From assembly GCA_037176845.1 (NCBI GenBank), contig JAYKXP010000092.1:124001-188000 (forward strand): DNA of 64,000 nt, written 5' to 3'. The first letter of the stretch is position 1. Each line of letters begins with the position of its first letter. Shown here in pieces: positions 46,376 to 58,583 of this stretch. Both the position numbers and the translations under genes were made by a program. Under the pieces are notes generated by a model. The model did no database searches and was not told the DNA's origin. It saw nothing but the letters and a program-made list of their open reading frames with translations. This stretch comes from Paramarasmius palmivorus (Eukaryota; Basidiomycota; Agaricomycetes; Agaricales; Marasmiaceae).

Positions 46376-48539
46376 ATGCGGCTTTTACCTCCTTTAACTT
46401 TCCTCGGGACCGCCGTGCTCGCAGGCACATATGCCTTCCCACACGCGTACAACTCGAACCTGAAGTTTCTGGACTCGCCAGTGGTTAGCCTTGACTGTAC
46501 GTTCCCTTTTGCAACACCTTGACAAGCTAACGAACCTCGTATTGCCAGACGGAACCTTCGTTGGTAAAATCAACGCCACGACTGGTATCACCTACTATCT
46601 TGGCGTTCAGTATGCAGACCCACCTCTTGGTGATCTAAGGTGGCGTGCTGCGGTATCTCCACCATCAAAGCAGCTGGGGGTAGTCAATGCAACACAAGTG
46701 AGCCTTCGGCTCATTTTGGATGACGTAGTACTGACACCGACGTGTTTCCTCAGTATCGAGATGGATGTATCACGACTAGTGCAACGCAGCTTGATGTCAC
46801 CGCTGGAACGTCCGAAGACTGTTTGTACGGAAATGTTAGTCTCCATACGTCTTCCGACAATTCCAGCCACTCACTTGTACTCGCCCAGATTTTCGTTCCT
46901 CCTTCTACAACTCCTCAGCCCAAGCTCCCTGTTTTAGTCTGGTTCCATGGAGGTGGCTTCCAAGGAGGCAACTCGCACGATGCTCAGCCAGAACTGCTCT
47001 TTGAATCATCGGGAGCCGACAGACCTTTCATCCTGGTCTCGATTGAGTACCGGTTGGGACAGTTTGGTTTCCTTGGTATGTGTATCACCTCACCTCCACG
47101 AATACCCTTCTGACAAGAACCATCCTACGCAGCGGGCGCCGCAGTTAAGAATGATGGCCAGCTCAATGCTGGATTGAACGATCAACGTACGGCATTGAGA
47201 TGGGTTCAGAGATATATCGGGGAGTTTGGTGGAGATCCCGAGTACGCTTCTTCCATTCCATTACTTGCAAGTCGCCAGAAGCTGATTCTATTTCTAGTCG
47301 AGTAACGATATGGGGCTTATCGGCTGGTGCTGGGTCGACCATGTTCCATGTATAATTCTTCCTTTTTCTTTGATTCTCCACACTGATGGCTCTTCTAGCT
47401 GATTGCCAACAATGGCGATAGCGAAGGCCTCTTCCAGGCGGCGATGGGTGATAGCCCTTCTTGAGCTACATGCCAGCATGGAATGATTCATATCTAGAAA
47501 GATTATATGGGCAGGTTGCCGAGTTTGCGTACGTGACATTTGTATAGACTTCGTCAAGACTCGCCTCACACTGGTTGGTAGCGGCTGCAACACCTCGGAA
47601 GATACCCTTTCATGCCTTCGCGGCGTAAACGCAAGTACTCTTGCTCTCGCAGGGGCCAAAACTCTACAGGCTAGAGGTTCAACGCTTTACGCGTTTGCAC
47701 CGTGTATGGACGGTGAATTGATCACTATGCGGCCAGTTGAAGCATTTGGGAGCGGAAAGTTCGCAAGGGTGAATGTATTGTTCGGGTACGCTCTTTTGCT
47801 TCCCCCATGGAGGATACCCTTCTAACTATGAGTTTCCAATTAGTTCAAACACTAACGAAGGAGCCAACTGGTCCAACTCGTTACCTTCCGCTGCTGCGAA
47901 TACCTCTATGCCCAATGCAACTGAAACAACTGTTTACAACTTCATTCGAGGACAATACGCGCCTTTCACGAACAGCTCTTTCGCTCAAGGACTCGAGCTC
48001 TATCCGAATGCAACGTATAATGCATCCATGAGTATGCAAGGACAACAGATGTATGGTGAAGCGAGGTACATCTGTTCCGCGAGTTTGATCGGTAGCGGGG
48101 TTGCTAGTGTGGGCAACAGAGCATGGGTTTACCGGTAAGTTCTCTGCTCATACGCCTGGATTGTGACTAACAATGGTTCGTTGTGTGACTCAGGTACAAC
48201 AACCCCAATATGGGATCGAACCATGGCAGCGAAATCCAAGCCATGTGGGGCACACCTTCGGCGAAAGCGACGGCTCAGGACAAAGAGCTGTTCAGCAGAA
48301 TGAGGGAATATTGGACGTCGTTCGTTACCGGTGGAGATCCAGTCTCCTCGAATGTTACATGGGAGGTAAGTACACTCCATTGACAGGGTCGTACAGAAGC
48401 TGACCGGTGGCGACAGGAATTCGGGGAAGGCAGGCGGTTGCTACTAGACCCCAGTGGGATCCAGATGGAGGATATTCCTTCGGAACAAGCAGAAAGATGC
48501 GCATTTTGGCATGGGATTAGCGAGGAACTCAATACATGA
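46376..48539 (+). CDS. Secreted type-B carboxylesterase/lipase, copy 1, one frameshift
   Basis: This is an alpha/beta-hydrolase of the cholinesterase/lipase family. The signal peptide is MRLLPPLTFLGTAVLAGTYA. Conserved blocks are YLGVQYADPPLGDLRWR, the EDCLYGNV segment, LVWFHGGGFQGG (oxyanion hole), NDQRTALRWVQRYIGEFGGD and the nucleophile elbow VTIWGLSAGAGS. An acidic/His pair should lie in the C-terminal half; NEGANWS is a conserved block there. At about 47461 the frame breaks: GDSPS is followed by a stop unless one T is added, whereupon LSYMPAWNDSYLERLYGQVA continues exactly as in copy 2 (GDSPALSAMPDYNDPYLEDV). The next intron runs from about 47530 to 47581. The paralog 54541-56689 is intact there, so this is a single-base deletion or a sequencing error. 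Confidence 0.87.
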
Positions 48540-48753
48540 TACACCCCACGCCAGTTAGAGTAAATTGTGGACCATAGTTTATAGATGCATCTATAGTCGG
48601 AGGTACAGTGATGTACAAGGGTGTAATTGTGCTTCAAACGATGTTAACAATAAGTTACCTATTCCGTATTCCTGACTGGCCGTGAAGATAGTGAGTACGT
48701 GTAAAGCAAGCAAGAAGTTGAAGAACTCGTAAACCTTACCATTCTAGCTCATT

Positions 48754-49957
48754 CTAATCCAATAGATCTACCACCACAGGCCCAAATCCCTTGCCACCAA
48801 ACTTGTCTGTCCCAAACTGCCTAGCTCGTTGGACCCATCGGCCAATTAGCGGCGTTGACAAAAACCGTCGTTTCTGCTTCGTCGCTGCCTGTATCTGTCG
48901 TTTCGTCGTTTTGAATTTCAGGGCACTTGTTCGCGTAGTCCCCCTTCCAGTGGTGAACGTGCGCACCATGGGCTTCGTGGATATGCCCAAAGACATGAAT
49001 TCTTGGTTTCAAAGAAGGTAGACGAGCAGTCAGAGCTTCACACCCAACGAACTCTCCGCCTGTCGTTACGTCGAATATTCGGTGGGGTGGGCCATGCGTT
49101 AGGAGGATATCGGTCTTTGGGAATTTGGAAACCAGGTCTATTGACGAAAGAAGTCATCGATATATTGGAAGGCGAAGAGTATAAACGCACTTTCGGCATC
49201 TTTTCCCCTGTTGTAGTTGAACGCCCAATCATAGAACCAAGGTGACCACTGTAGTTCAAGTCGTCGTCAGCCTCGTTGTCTCGTGCGCAGATGGTAAAGC
49301 TCACAGGAGAACCATAGACGCTCCATGTTCTGCCACCTTCCTTTACTTGAAACTGGGTTTCTTCGTCTTCAAGGTATATAACACCTGCTTTCTGTGCGTT
49401 CGGTCCCTTGAGCATTTCCAGTATCGGGTCGATTTGCTGAAAGCTGTTGGATGAGGACAGGAACAGCATTCCAACGAGAAGGCAGACATACCTGCTTTCC
49501 ACCATCGTATCTTCCATGCCACCTCTGCCAGTTAACATCGTACCACCCTGCATGAAGCGTCAAGTCATGATTTCCCGCGATAATTCTGCTTTGAGATGAG
49601 CATCTCCGGATACTGTTATGGTTTAAGGACGCACATTTTCTTTGTGTGCGGTAACGCGTAAAGCCAATCCATCGTCTTCTTGAAGTTTTCTACTGTCCCT
49701 GTATTTGTCAAGTCACCTCCGTGTAACAGAACATCCCCTGGAGGAACCTCAAACTCATGGGAATGTGTGTCGCTGACGCAAACGAAACGGGTCCAGGCAT
49801 CGGACGGCTTGGGTTTTAGTTCGGAGAGCGAAGTGTAGTCGACTTGGACGATAGCTTGGGTAGATGAAGAGCGCTCGGCTGAGGTCATGGTGGTAGAAGG
49901 GAAAGGAGAAGGGGGAGCTGGTGGTCCATGGAACGCACGGACCAGTTTCTTGATCAT
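48754..49957 (-). CDS. Calcineurin-like metallophosphoesterase, probable frameshift near the C-terminus
   Basis: This is a two-metal phosphoesterase of the MPPED/239FB-like group. The start is 49957 (MIKKLVRAFHGPPAPPSPFP). All metal-binding blocks occur in order: CVSDTHSHEFEVPPGDVLLH, GGDLTNTG, IIAGNHDLTLHAGWYDVNWQ, ILLTHGPPHRIFD and IHVFGHIHEAHGA. Late in the protein FVNAANWPMGP is followed by TS and a stop, but one base further the frame RARQFGTDKFGGKGFGPVVV continues to LLD at 48754, matching the usual family end. One extra base near 48829 is the simplest explanation. The natural substrate is unknown. It is convergent with the esterase at 48539. Confidence 0.86.
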
Positions 49958-50120
49958 GGGCGTTGTGTGTTAAGCGACGGGCGCCAAATGTGAGTTTGTA
50001 CACCAATTGGTATGTAAACAGAAAACGCCTGTTTCTCAACAACCATCATCAGTATCCTGCCCCCCGTATTTCCGACTCAGAGCCAAGACCATAACCGCTG
50101 TTGGCCTATTGGAACCAAGA

Positions 50121-51413
50121 ATGGACAAAACTGTGCGATTCTATTATGTTCATCGTCATTCCTACCTACTCATCTTTTTCGTGCCCAATCAGGACACAGT
50201 CGCAGTGGTTCCTCAGGAAGTGCTAGAAATCATCCTGGGGAATCTAGATCGCTTCAAGGATCGCGAATCTCTGCGTCAATGTGCTTTGACTGCACGATGT
50301 CTTCTCCCCGCTGCACAACGGGCACTGTTTCGTAGCATCAGTCTTACTACCATCTATGAAAGCAAAGGCTGCGCAGGCATCGAAAATTTTCGCGGTCTCC
50401 TTGAACAAGCACCTCACCTTGCCAATTATCCTACACATCTTTGCCTTGACCTTCAACCATCGGACTGGGGTGAACTTTTGTTCGATGCAGGATCTTACCC
50501 TTTCGTCATTTCACGACTACAGAATTTGGAAAGAATGGATATCTGCATATTTCGAGAAAATAGGATAGGGTTAACGTCACTGCAACTCTACATTTTGCTG
50601 GGCGGAACACAGGCACCCAAAATCAGGTGTCTTCAGTTGAGTGGCATGGAGAGCAAAGAGGCCTTCGGGTTTGTCGGGCACCTTGCAGCACATAGAAGCC
50701 TTCAAGAGCTTCAGCTCTGGGATGTGCTTCCAACCGAGACGCAGGCCCCAGCTCTTACCTGGAGTCCTTTGCCGGCTGTGCCTACTGTCCAACTTCGCAC
50801 GTTCCATGTTGACGGGAATGTAACAAACACCCTTTCCTGGGCAACTTCAGCAAACTCGTGCTTGCGATTTACCGAGCTCCGCGAACTCACTATCGGTGAC
50901 TTGACGGAACAGTCCTGCCCACCGCTTGCGCGTGTTCTTGAGGCGGCCAAAGATAGTCTTACTTGTCTGAATTTCATGGGACCAGATATAGAATTCGTAT
51001 CCTCTTTCCAATTCGACATGTTGCGACATCTCCGCACCATCTCCTACACAATCCCGCGGATAGGACCCACTATTTCCTACCACAGCCCTCTTGGACCTTC
51101 ATCCGTGCTGAATCCCTGGTGCTCTGCTCTCAAAAGAGGCAACGGGTTGAAGCTGGACAAGTTCATCGTCCGAATGGATTTTGGCACCGTACGGATCCCT
51201 AGCAGGTCAGAGTCAGAATGGGACCCTGCAGACGGGTTTGTGTTCCACTCATGGGAAGATTTCGAAGCTGCTCTCATTAGTGGCACTCGGACGAGACAGC
51301 TCGAACTACAAATCGTGGATTCGAACAGGAGAATAACCACAGATGTTCTTAGAGACTATTTGTCACTATGCCATTCTGGTACGGGTGCGAGCTCGTTGTG
51401 CTGCAGAGAATAG
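50121..51413 (+). CDS. F-box-like protein with a leucine-rich C-terminal region
   Basis: The N-terminal half-box VVPQEVLEIILGNLDRFKDR with ESLRQCALTARCLLPAAQRA matches the F-box-like domain of mushrooms, which recruits substrates to SCF ubiquitin ligases. A long region with irregular leucine-rich segments follows. A good model is a short first exon MDKT at 50121-50132, an intron to about 50193 ending CAATCAG, and one long exon of about 407 codons. An unspliced frame starting upstream at 50007 also exists. The stop at 51413 follows GTGASSLCCRE; an unseen 3' intron could alter the last residues. This family is large and rapidly changing, so no partner is suggested. Confidence 0.8.
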   Translation: MDKTVRFYYVHRHSYLLIFFVPNQDTVAVVPQEVLEIILGNLDRFKDRESLRQCALTARCLLPAAQRALFRSISLTTIYESKGCAGIENFRGLLEQAPHLANYPTHLCLDLQPSDWGELLFDAGSYPFVISRLQNLERMDICIFRENRIGLTSLQLYILLGGTQAPKIRCLQLSGMESKEAFGFVGHLAAHRSLQELQLWDVLPTETQAPALTWSPLPAVPTVQLRTFHVDGNVTNTLSWATSANSCLRFTELRELTIGDLTEQSCPPLARVLEAAKDSLTCLNFMGPDIEFVSSFQFDMLRHLRTISYTIPRIGPTISYHSPLGPSSVLNPWCSALKRGNGLKLDKFIVRMDFGTVRIPSRSESEWDPADGFVFHSWEDFEAALISGTRTRQLELQIVDSNRRITTDVLRDYLSLCHSGTGASSLCCRE

Positions 51414-51851
51414 GAAAAATTCGGCTGGGAGCTGTGTTAAACTATGAGGAACCCTACGAGGATTGGGAGTATAGATCTTGCTCAGGAGAGTGGAAGAAAG
51501 TGGACTTGGATTATATGTTTTACTCGCCGTGAAAGGTTCGCGAAGCTCGATACTTTCTTGTCATGTCATACACCCGTATCTTTGCATTTTCTTATGATAT
51601 ATAGTACATCGGTGGGTCCGATCATAGCGGCAGTAAAAAATTAAGCTCGAAATTTATCTTGTCACCGTTCCTTATACCAACACAGTATCTCCGTACTTGA
51701 ACGTCCTGTGGCGAACGTGCCGCTTCTCTCTCAAATAGTCTACGATCGCTGTTGTGCACATTCGAGATGGCCAGGTAGAGTATGACAGAAAAGCCTAAAG
51801 ATATATGTACATGTACATCGATCAAACAAGCATAAGAACGGAACAGTGTCC
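51414..51851. other. Intergenic, convergent
   Basis: Between the convergent F-box and 7-TM genes; no gene or clear signal seen. Confidence 0.4.
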
Positions 51852-53148
51852 CTACAGCTGACTATGTCGAACCGTTTTCCTCTCAACGTCCATATCCTCG
51901 TTCTGTCGTAAATCCTGCAACGGAACACTGAGAACAGTCGAGCTCCTCGGACATGTCAAATCGTCTAATGAGTGAATGGGATGAACCTCCTCTTCGATAG
52001 CGTACAACTTGAGTCGGATCGTGATAGCATTGAATGTTATACCCTGCGTATCATTGAGCAAAGTATACGCGAAAAAAGAAACAGTCATACCACGATCGGC
52101 GTAATCAACTCCAATACTACGTATTGCGCCTCGCTGTTATTGCAGTATAAACCCAGTAGAATTAGTTCTGCTATGAGCTGTAGCGCCGCCGACTCAACCA
52201 AAACCCAAATGATGGGTAACAACCTCGATTTTGCTCTGCCGATTTTGCCTGAGCTATATGTCAGTGATAGTCTGTGGGTAGACCAGATGCGGTAGGCCAT
52301 CAGAGCGGTGGTGATGATGTTTAGCGCGACACTTAGAGACCAGAAGGTTTTGATCCACCCGTTAAGGTGTGGATCAAAGACATTGTGTGTCGGGTCGACG
52401 TGTGCGAAGATGGAACAGGTCATGTAGCCTGCGACTAGAGTGTGGCAAATTAGCTTTAACAAAGGTGAACGTTATCGAGCAATGGATTAGCATACTTGCT
52501 TTGGCAATCAACATCACTGTAGGAAAGGCAATGATTTTCCAGGACTTTCCCCATAGAATCCACGTTCGGTATACCTAAGATGTAAGTTAAATCAAATAAC
52601 GAAACAGTAGAGCAACCCACGTACCGCTGCCGCATTTCCAAGAATCTCCTGCGTCGCGTAAAGAGTGTCCTTGAGAACATGGTCCCAGCGATTAAGCCTT
52701 CCAAGATACAGCTCTGGCCCGCGTATCCTCCCGCAGTTATCGCTGAAAGCTCTCAAGAGCCGGTACATGTTCATGATGACGTGAAAAGTCGCGATGAAAA
52801 ACATCACGGTTGATATCACAAACATTACCTAGTAAACTCATGATATTACTGGCTGTAGAAGGCGGTGAAAGGAAGGCAGGCGTACCATAGTCTGCGTATC
52901 CCGATACCCAAGGATTTTCACATTGAACTTGATGTATAACGTGCATGCGTAGAGGCAGAGAAGGAAGCCTAGGGCAGTGCATATAAAACGTTAGCCATAA
53001 ATCAAATGCCCGGAACAGGAAAGCATAACAACCATAGGCCCAGCCCTGCAGACTTTGAATGAGTAGATTTTAGAAAACATCGACGCGGGAAACTCACCTC
53101 TAGGTATAATGAGAGAAGAAACGACGTCCTCAAAGACGTGTCGCTCAT
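51852..53148 (-). CDS. Seven-TM integral membrane protein, paralog of 9458-10852
   Basis: Start at 53148 (MSDTSLRTSFLLSLYLE), stop at 51852. The exon pattern repeats that of the plus-strand paralog: a micro-exon for GWAYG, then FLLCLYACTLYIKFNVKILG, TVMFFIATFHVIMNMYRLLR, ELYLGRLNRWDHVLKDTLYA, VYRTWILWGKSWKIIAFPTV and FAHVDPTHNVFDPHLNGWIK. The C-terminal tail begins GITFNAITIRLKLYAIEEEV and is shorter than in the first copy. The two lie 41 kb apart in opposite orientation, which suggests a duplicated and inverted block. The function is unknown. Confidence 0.83.
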
Positions 53149-54382
53149 GGTGACGGTGAGGGGAAAAGAGAAAGAGTAAATAATCCAGTCCAATTCGAGT
53201 TTGGGGCCGAAGCGGGGTACCGAAACGTTCAAGAAGCGGAGATTGTTGATCGTTTTGCTGTCGGACCGAGCGGATATTACCAATTGGAGCGTGTAGAAGA
53301 ATGACAGATGCCTCTAAAGTTAGACATAGTCAGGCTTCGGGTGTCAAGAGAAGTAGAGGTTACGAACAATTTACTGGGGGTTTCGGCGCCTCAAGTAATG
53401 CATATGTCCAAACCATGGTCATTCTATGGGTGCAAATATTCCATTTGTGCTGTTGTGACTACGATGAAAGAGATTGAACGGCTGTCGTAAAGAATTTCAA
53501 TGGGATAGGATCGGTAGCCTTTTCAATTCATGTTGAAATCCGAAGCGAAACCCAGTGACGAGCATTTGAAATTGAGATTTGAGGAGTTGTGCGGTCTGTC
53601 GGAAGAGCTATGAAGTATCAATTGGTCAGCATAATTGGCCCAGAGAAAGAAATGCTAGTGAAGGCCGAATTCGATGATGGGAGAAGCTGGCAAGAGACGA
53701 TACCCTGGACCGGCGTCGCGCCTTCGACACAAACCATCATGATCACCTCTTTCCCTTTCTTTCCCCATTCCACTCAGGGCTTTTGAGACGCCTATAGAAG
53801 GTTAAAGGCTACAGATGGAACAGCTGCAGGACATCATGGATTTGAACGGGAGGTGAGCTACAGTTTCTATTGTGTCGTTTTGCAGCTGAGATTCATTTAG
53901 TTGGACTGTGATGTCTTTTTCACATCCGGTTTGGAACACTCCTCATTGCTTGTTGCAAGGCTAACTCTATCAAGCACGGCCGAGCTATTCGATTTCCTTA
54001 GCCCATCCTCTCGTTGGGCTCCTCGTAAATGTAGTCAAGAAATAGTGGAGGTCCCAGAAGGCTCGGCGAAGGAGTCGGAAAGGCCACCAGGACGCCAACA
54101 CGGTTAGCGTCAGAAATTCGACTCAGAATTGAATTTCGGTGCGTGGAAAGTAGCACTCATCGGACAAGATATAAAAGCTAATTGTATCAATGTTATTCTG
54201 GTACAGGCTATCCAGCATCCGCACCCTTGAAGTTATACACTGTCCCGATCGAAAAGTTGCCGATATTTTCACCGCTGCGCTCTCGTAGGCTCTCGTCTAG
54301 TCTTCCTGAGAAAGATTCGGTCAACAGCATCGGCGAAGAGGAATCCACTCTCCAGAAACGATGGTTGGTCTCGCGGTCACAT
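53149..54382. other. Intergenic, 1.2 kb, no supported gene
   Basis: No protein gene is recognised. The promoter of the 7-TM gene and upstream region of the tRNA lie here. Confidence 0.4.
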
Positions 54383-54465
54383 GGCTTCCTGGCGCAATGG
54401 TAGCACGTTTGGCTTCGATTACCGGGCGTACCAAAAGGTTACAGTTTCGAGTACTGTGGAGGTCA
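54383..54465 (+). tRNA. tRNA-Arg (anticodon UCG) with an 11-nt intron, probable
   Basis: The cloverleaf can be drawn: acceptor GGCTTCC pairing with GGAGGTC (two G-U pairs) plus discriminator A at 54465, D arm GCGC/GCAC with one mismatch and the loop AATGGTA, anticodon stem TTTGG/CCAAA, and T arm ACAGT-TTCGAGT-ACTGT. The anticodon loop has 18 bases, so a canonical 11-nt intron after position 37 leaves CTTCGA and anticodon TCG. A-box (TGGCGCAATGGTAGC) and a T-loop B-box are present, and a T5 run at 54486-54490 suits a Pol III terminator. The D-stem mismatch leaves some chance of a pseudogene. Confidence 0.68.
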
Positions 54466-54540
54466 CTGGAGGTGCTTGTCTAGACTTTTTGTTCGTGATT
54501 CAAACGTAATTACTACCATGTACATGATACTCTTTATAAA

Positions 54541-56689
54541 CTACGTGCGCAATGTAGCGCTTGCATTCCTCCAGAACGCACACCTTTCTACTTGAGCAGC
54601 AGTGATAGCCTCCATCTCAACCACACTTGGATCAAGCAGGAGACGTTGCTTTGTCAGTGAACCTGCGTCGACAGTCTAGAAACATCATCGTCAAACACTA
54701 GATTTCGGCAGCAGAGTACAAAGGTGCATACCTCCCAGACACTGTTTCCAACACTTGCTTCTTCTGTGACAAACGCCGACCAAAACTCCTTCATCTTCGC
54801 GAACAACGCCAAATCGCTCGGTGACGACAAGGTCGATGGGACGAATAGCCCTTGCAGTTCATCGTGGTGGTTGGAGCCGAGATGCGGGTTGTTGTACCTA
54901 GATTGTTCCATGTCAGCACAAAGGTCATCCGGAAAAGGACACAAACACCCACCGATACCGATACGACTTCAATCCTTCCCCAGCATAAGCAGTCGTTATG
55001 AGTTCAGCTGCACAGATAAACCTCGTTTCTCCATACATTTGCTGCCCTTGCAAGCTAAAATTGCCATAATCCGAAATAGGATACAGCTCCACAGCACGGT
55101 CAAATGTCTCCTTTGTCAAGAAGGGATACTGGCCGCGGAGGAAGTTGAACACCGTCTCCTGAGTCGCATCGGGCATCGATGTATTGGCATTGGGATTTCG
55201 GAGACGAGCAGACCAGTTGGAGCCTTCGTTGGTGTTGGAGCTACGTTCGCGTGTAAGTAACACGAGGCAAGTACGTGAAAGGGATGGTACGCACCCAAAA
55301 AGTACAGGGACCTGAGCGAACGTTTTTGAACTTGTGAATGCCTGAATAGGACGTTCCGTGATGAATTCACCGTCAAAGTAGGGTGCGAAGACGTATAGCG
55401 TCGAATTACGGGATGCGATTAGACGAGAACCAGCTGATGCGATAGCACCTGCATCCAGAGCACGAAGGCAAGACATGACGTTGGGTTGGGTTGGATTGCA
55501 CCCGCTGGAGATGGAGAAGTATGAGCTGTATCCGAAAGGAGATGAAGGAAAGTACGTACGCTAAAGAAGCAAACTGTTGAAAGACGTCTTCGAGATATGG
55601 ATCATTGTAGTCCGGCATGGCACTGAGAGCAGGACTATCACCTATGGCTGCAACAAAGAGATCCTCGTTGTTTCCGCCATTGGCTATGAGCTACAAGAAG
55701 GGAGTATGTTAGTATGTTTACTAGGCTGGTGTGGTGCTGAAGCAAACTGGCCACTGACATGGAACATGACCGATCCGGCGCCAGCAGATTGACCCCATAT
55801 CGTTACACGGCTGCGTCGGCGAGGTACAATAAGCACTCGGGTTCCTTTCGATAGAAGGATGGTCCACCAACCTAGGATCTCCACCAAAGTCCCCAATATA
55901 CTTTTGTACCCAGCGTAACGCTGCTCGCTGGTCTTGAAGTCCTATGTTCAGCTGACCATCTTCTTTCAGTGGTGATCCCGCTGTCAAACGATGTGAGTGT
56001 GGTGCGAACGGGAGCACATCTGCACGCACCAAGGAACCCAAACTGTCCTAGACGATACGCAAACGAGGCAAACACGAACGGTCTTCCTGCACTTGCACTC
56101 GTTTGCAAAATGGCGTCAGGAATGGCTTCACGCGTATCTCCTCCTTGATAACCTCCGCCATGGAACCATACCATCACGGGAAGCTTTGCCGATGAATTGG
56201 AGGGTGTTGAACCTGAGATAAAGACCTATACATAGACGCATAAGCATAGAACGAAGCCGCGAAGATGTGTTGGAACCCACATTGGCGTATAAGCAATCTT
56301 CTGATGTCCCTGGGACGACCCAGGTTTGCGTTGTTTTGATGCAGGTGTCTTTCCACTACGGTTCCTGTCGTAAGTCGGAGTATTAGGAAATACAGAGTAC
56401 GCGTACATTCGTCGCATTGACCACCCCTAAATGCTTCGTTGGAGGTGTTGCCGCCCGCCAACGCAAGTCACCGATTGGAGGATCTGCGTAGGGCACACCA
56501 CGCCATGAGATGACATTGGTCGTGTGATTATTGAGCCCGATGAAGGTCCCGTCTGTAAAGGAAGGTGTCGATCAGAGGTTCGAGTGAGTTGAGTTGGAAT
56601 TGCGACGGACAGTCCAGTTCTATGGGTGCCAATGTCTGGGCCAGGCATAGAAGGGGCAAAGTTGCCAGTGACACGAATGAATACTTCAT
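54541..56689 (-). CDS. Secreted type-B carboxylesterase/lipase, copy 2
   Basis: Start at 56689 (MKYSFVSLATLPLLCLAQTL, signal peptide); stop at 54541. Shares the exon layout of copy 1: IELDY joined to GTFIGLNNHTTNVISWRGVP, YADPPIGDLRWRAATPPTKH, MVWFHGGGYQGGDTREAIPD, LQDQRAALRWVQKYIGDFGG and the nucleophile elbow VTIWGQSAGAGSVMFHV. Unlike copy 1, the region GDSPALSAMPDYNDPYLEDV is in frame. NEGSNWSARLRNPNANTSMP is a conserved C-terminal-half block and the protein ends FWRNASATLRT. No break was seen. It lies in inverted orientation to copy 1, 6 kb away, so the pair is convergent around four other genes. Confidence 0.86.
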
Positions 56690-58583
56690 TGTTTGAGTAA
56701 AACCATTGACGGTGCGCCTCTTATATTCTTGGATGATCTATAAATGGAGATATTGGGAGGTGAGGTCAGCCGGTGAAACTTGTGATCGAAAGGGCCGCAC
56801 GCCTCACCTACTCCCCTTCAAACACTCCACAATTTGTGTTCCAGAGAATGATTATCCTTCATAATCAGTTCGAGTACCTGTACCTATCAGTCAGTCCAGA
56901 CGCGAATGAGTTGGCCGAGTAGTACTGGTGTCAACTGACCTTATGGTTTCTCCCCTGGATAGGATCTCCTCCCGTAAAGCCGCACGGACATACTCTCCGA
57001 ATAGTACGTTCCGAGAATGCCTGTGATGAGCGGTGGCGGTGAAAATCTGATGTTGAGCTTCCATGCATACAGCAGCGACTAAAAAGTAGGGTATAGATGA
57101 GTTGCTTGTAGAGAAAAAAGGCTTGTGCTACGTACCTTTATCCGAAAGCACCGTTTCTCCCGAATGTAGACCTTGGCAATAGGCCGCCGCAATAGACTCC
57201 ATAGTACACTAGAATTCAAGCGTGAAGTGGTATCAATTGGACAGCATGGGCATCGAGGTATGAGTTGGGGGCAGAGTGAAGTTGGGCATGGTGATGGTTT
57301 GTGGTCAAGAAGGGGACGGCGGTCGCGGCCCTGTCGGTCGGCTAGCCGTCTTTTCTCACAACCATCACTGGCACCAAATATTTCAGTCCACTGTCGAGGC
57401 TTCAAGAAGATGAGCACTTTCAATCTCAAGGTGATTTTTTCTTCTACATGGTGAGTCGTCTGTAGTAGCGCGAATCCAATCATTCCTTAATTAGCTAACA
57501 TGGTCTTTTACGTGGAACGGAATGCCGTTCTGATAAAATAGTAACCAATACGGGGCAAAAACTCTCACCAATACAAAGCTTTAGAGGCCTCCGGACCGAA
57601 GAGAACTCGAGACGCTTTGGCAGGCGTACTGGTTGAAGATTGCTCATGAGCGAGCGAATTCCTCATAGCGGCCGATACCATCTCTAATCGCTCCACAAAT
57701 CAAAATCTACAACACTAGAAGGTTCAATATATATAGAAAGAGGAAGCTCTCGTTCAGGAATCCGGGACCTTTGCTGCAAAATTAGAGTCTCTTATGAAGC
57801 AAAGACGTCAGTGAAAGCTGTCGTGCCAGAAGGTGCTGGGAAGGTGAGCGGTTCCCGTTCATCAGTACCGGATCTCATTGCCGTTAGTTAGCTACCGTCA
57901 TGCCATAGGCATACTAAGATGTGGAACTTGGAAAACTCAAGTATTGTGTCCCGTTGGGCATGATTGAATACCACGCTGCCTGGAAATGACGTGACTGTCT
58001 TTGAGGTTGAAGGCTCAAATCTGTGAGGCAAATTATGAGGTACAACCGTCAGTGCTCGCTGTTACTCCAGTAGTGTCTCTCCAATAACGGGAACCGAGTA
58101 CATTCAAACATCTAATCTTCCAACATGCTCACAATGGCACCGATAATGCCAGCATTTCTAGCGTCAAGATCCAAAACTTCGCTCATTCAGGATAATCGCA
58201 GGTCTTAAAAAGCTGGATGGTAATGCCATGACTGATTACCTGATACCCTAACCTCATGAGGACACGAACTTCGATGTAAGTCGTGCTGTTCAAGTTTCGA
58301 CACAACAACGCTGACCGTGCTCCTTCATTCTCCGATTGCCCACAATAGTCAATACAGTCAGCAATCTGTCGGCCGACCCTTTTCTCAAGGTTGGGGCCAA
58401 GAAACAGAGAATAGCCATATTTTACCGTTTCCGCAAACGCGTACCGGTCGATTAATTATCAACGTTGGACATCAAGGCCTGCCGAAAGCAAACGCGTATA
58501 TAGAACCGTTACTGGTATAAAAGGACCCATCCATACCAGACTCAAGCAACGAGCTGCCTGACTCAACATATCTTCCACATCAA
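56690..58583. promoter_or_regulatory. 1.9-kb divergent intergenic region with a TATA box for 58584
   Basis: No gene is recognised. A strong TATAAAAGG element is at 58516-58524, 60 bp upstream of the monooxygenase ATG at 58584. Confidence 0.5.

Noticed and set aside
57079..57483. 134-codon minus-strand frame upstream of FAD monooxygenase B
   Set aside because: Overlaps an equally long plus-strand frame, without domain or signal peptide.
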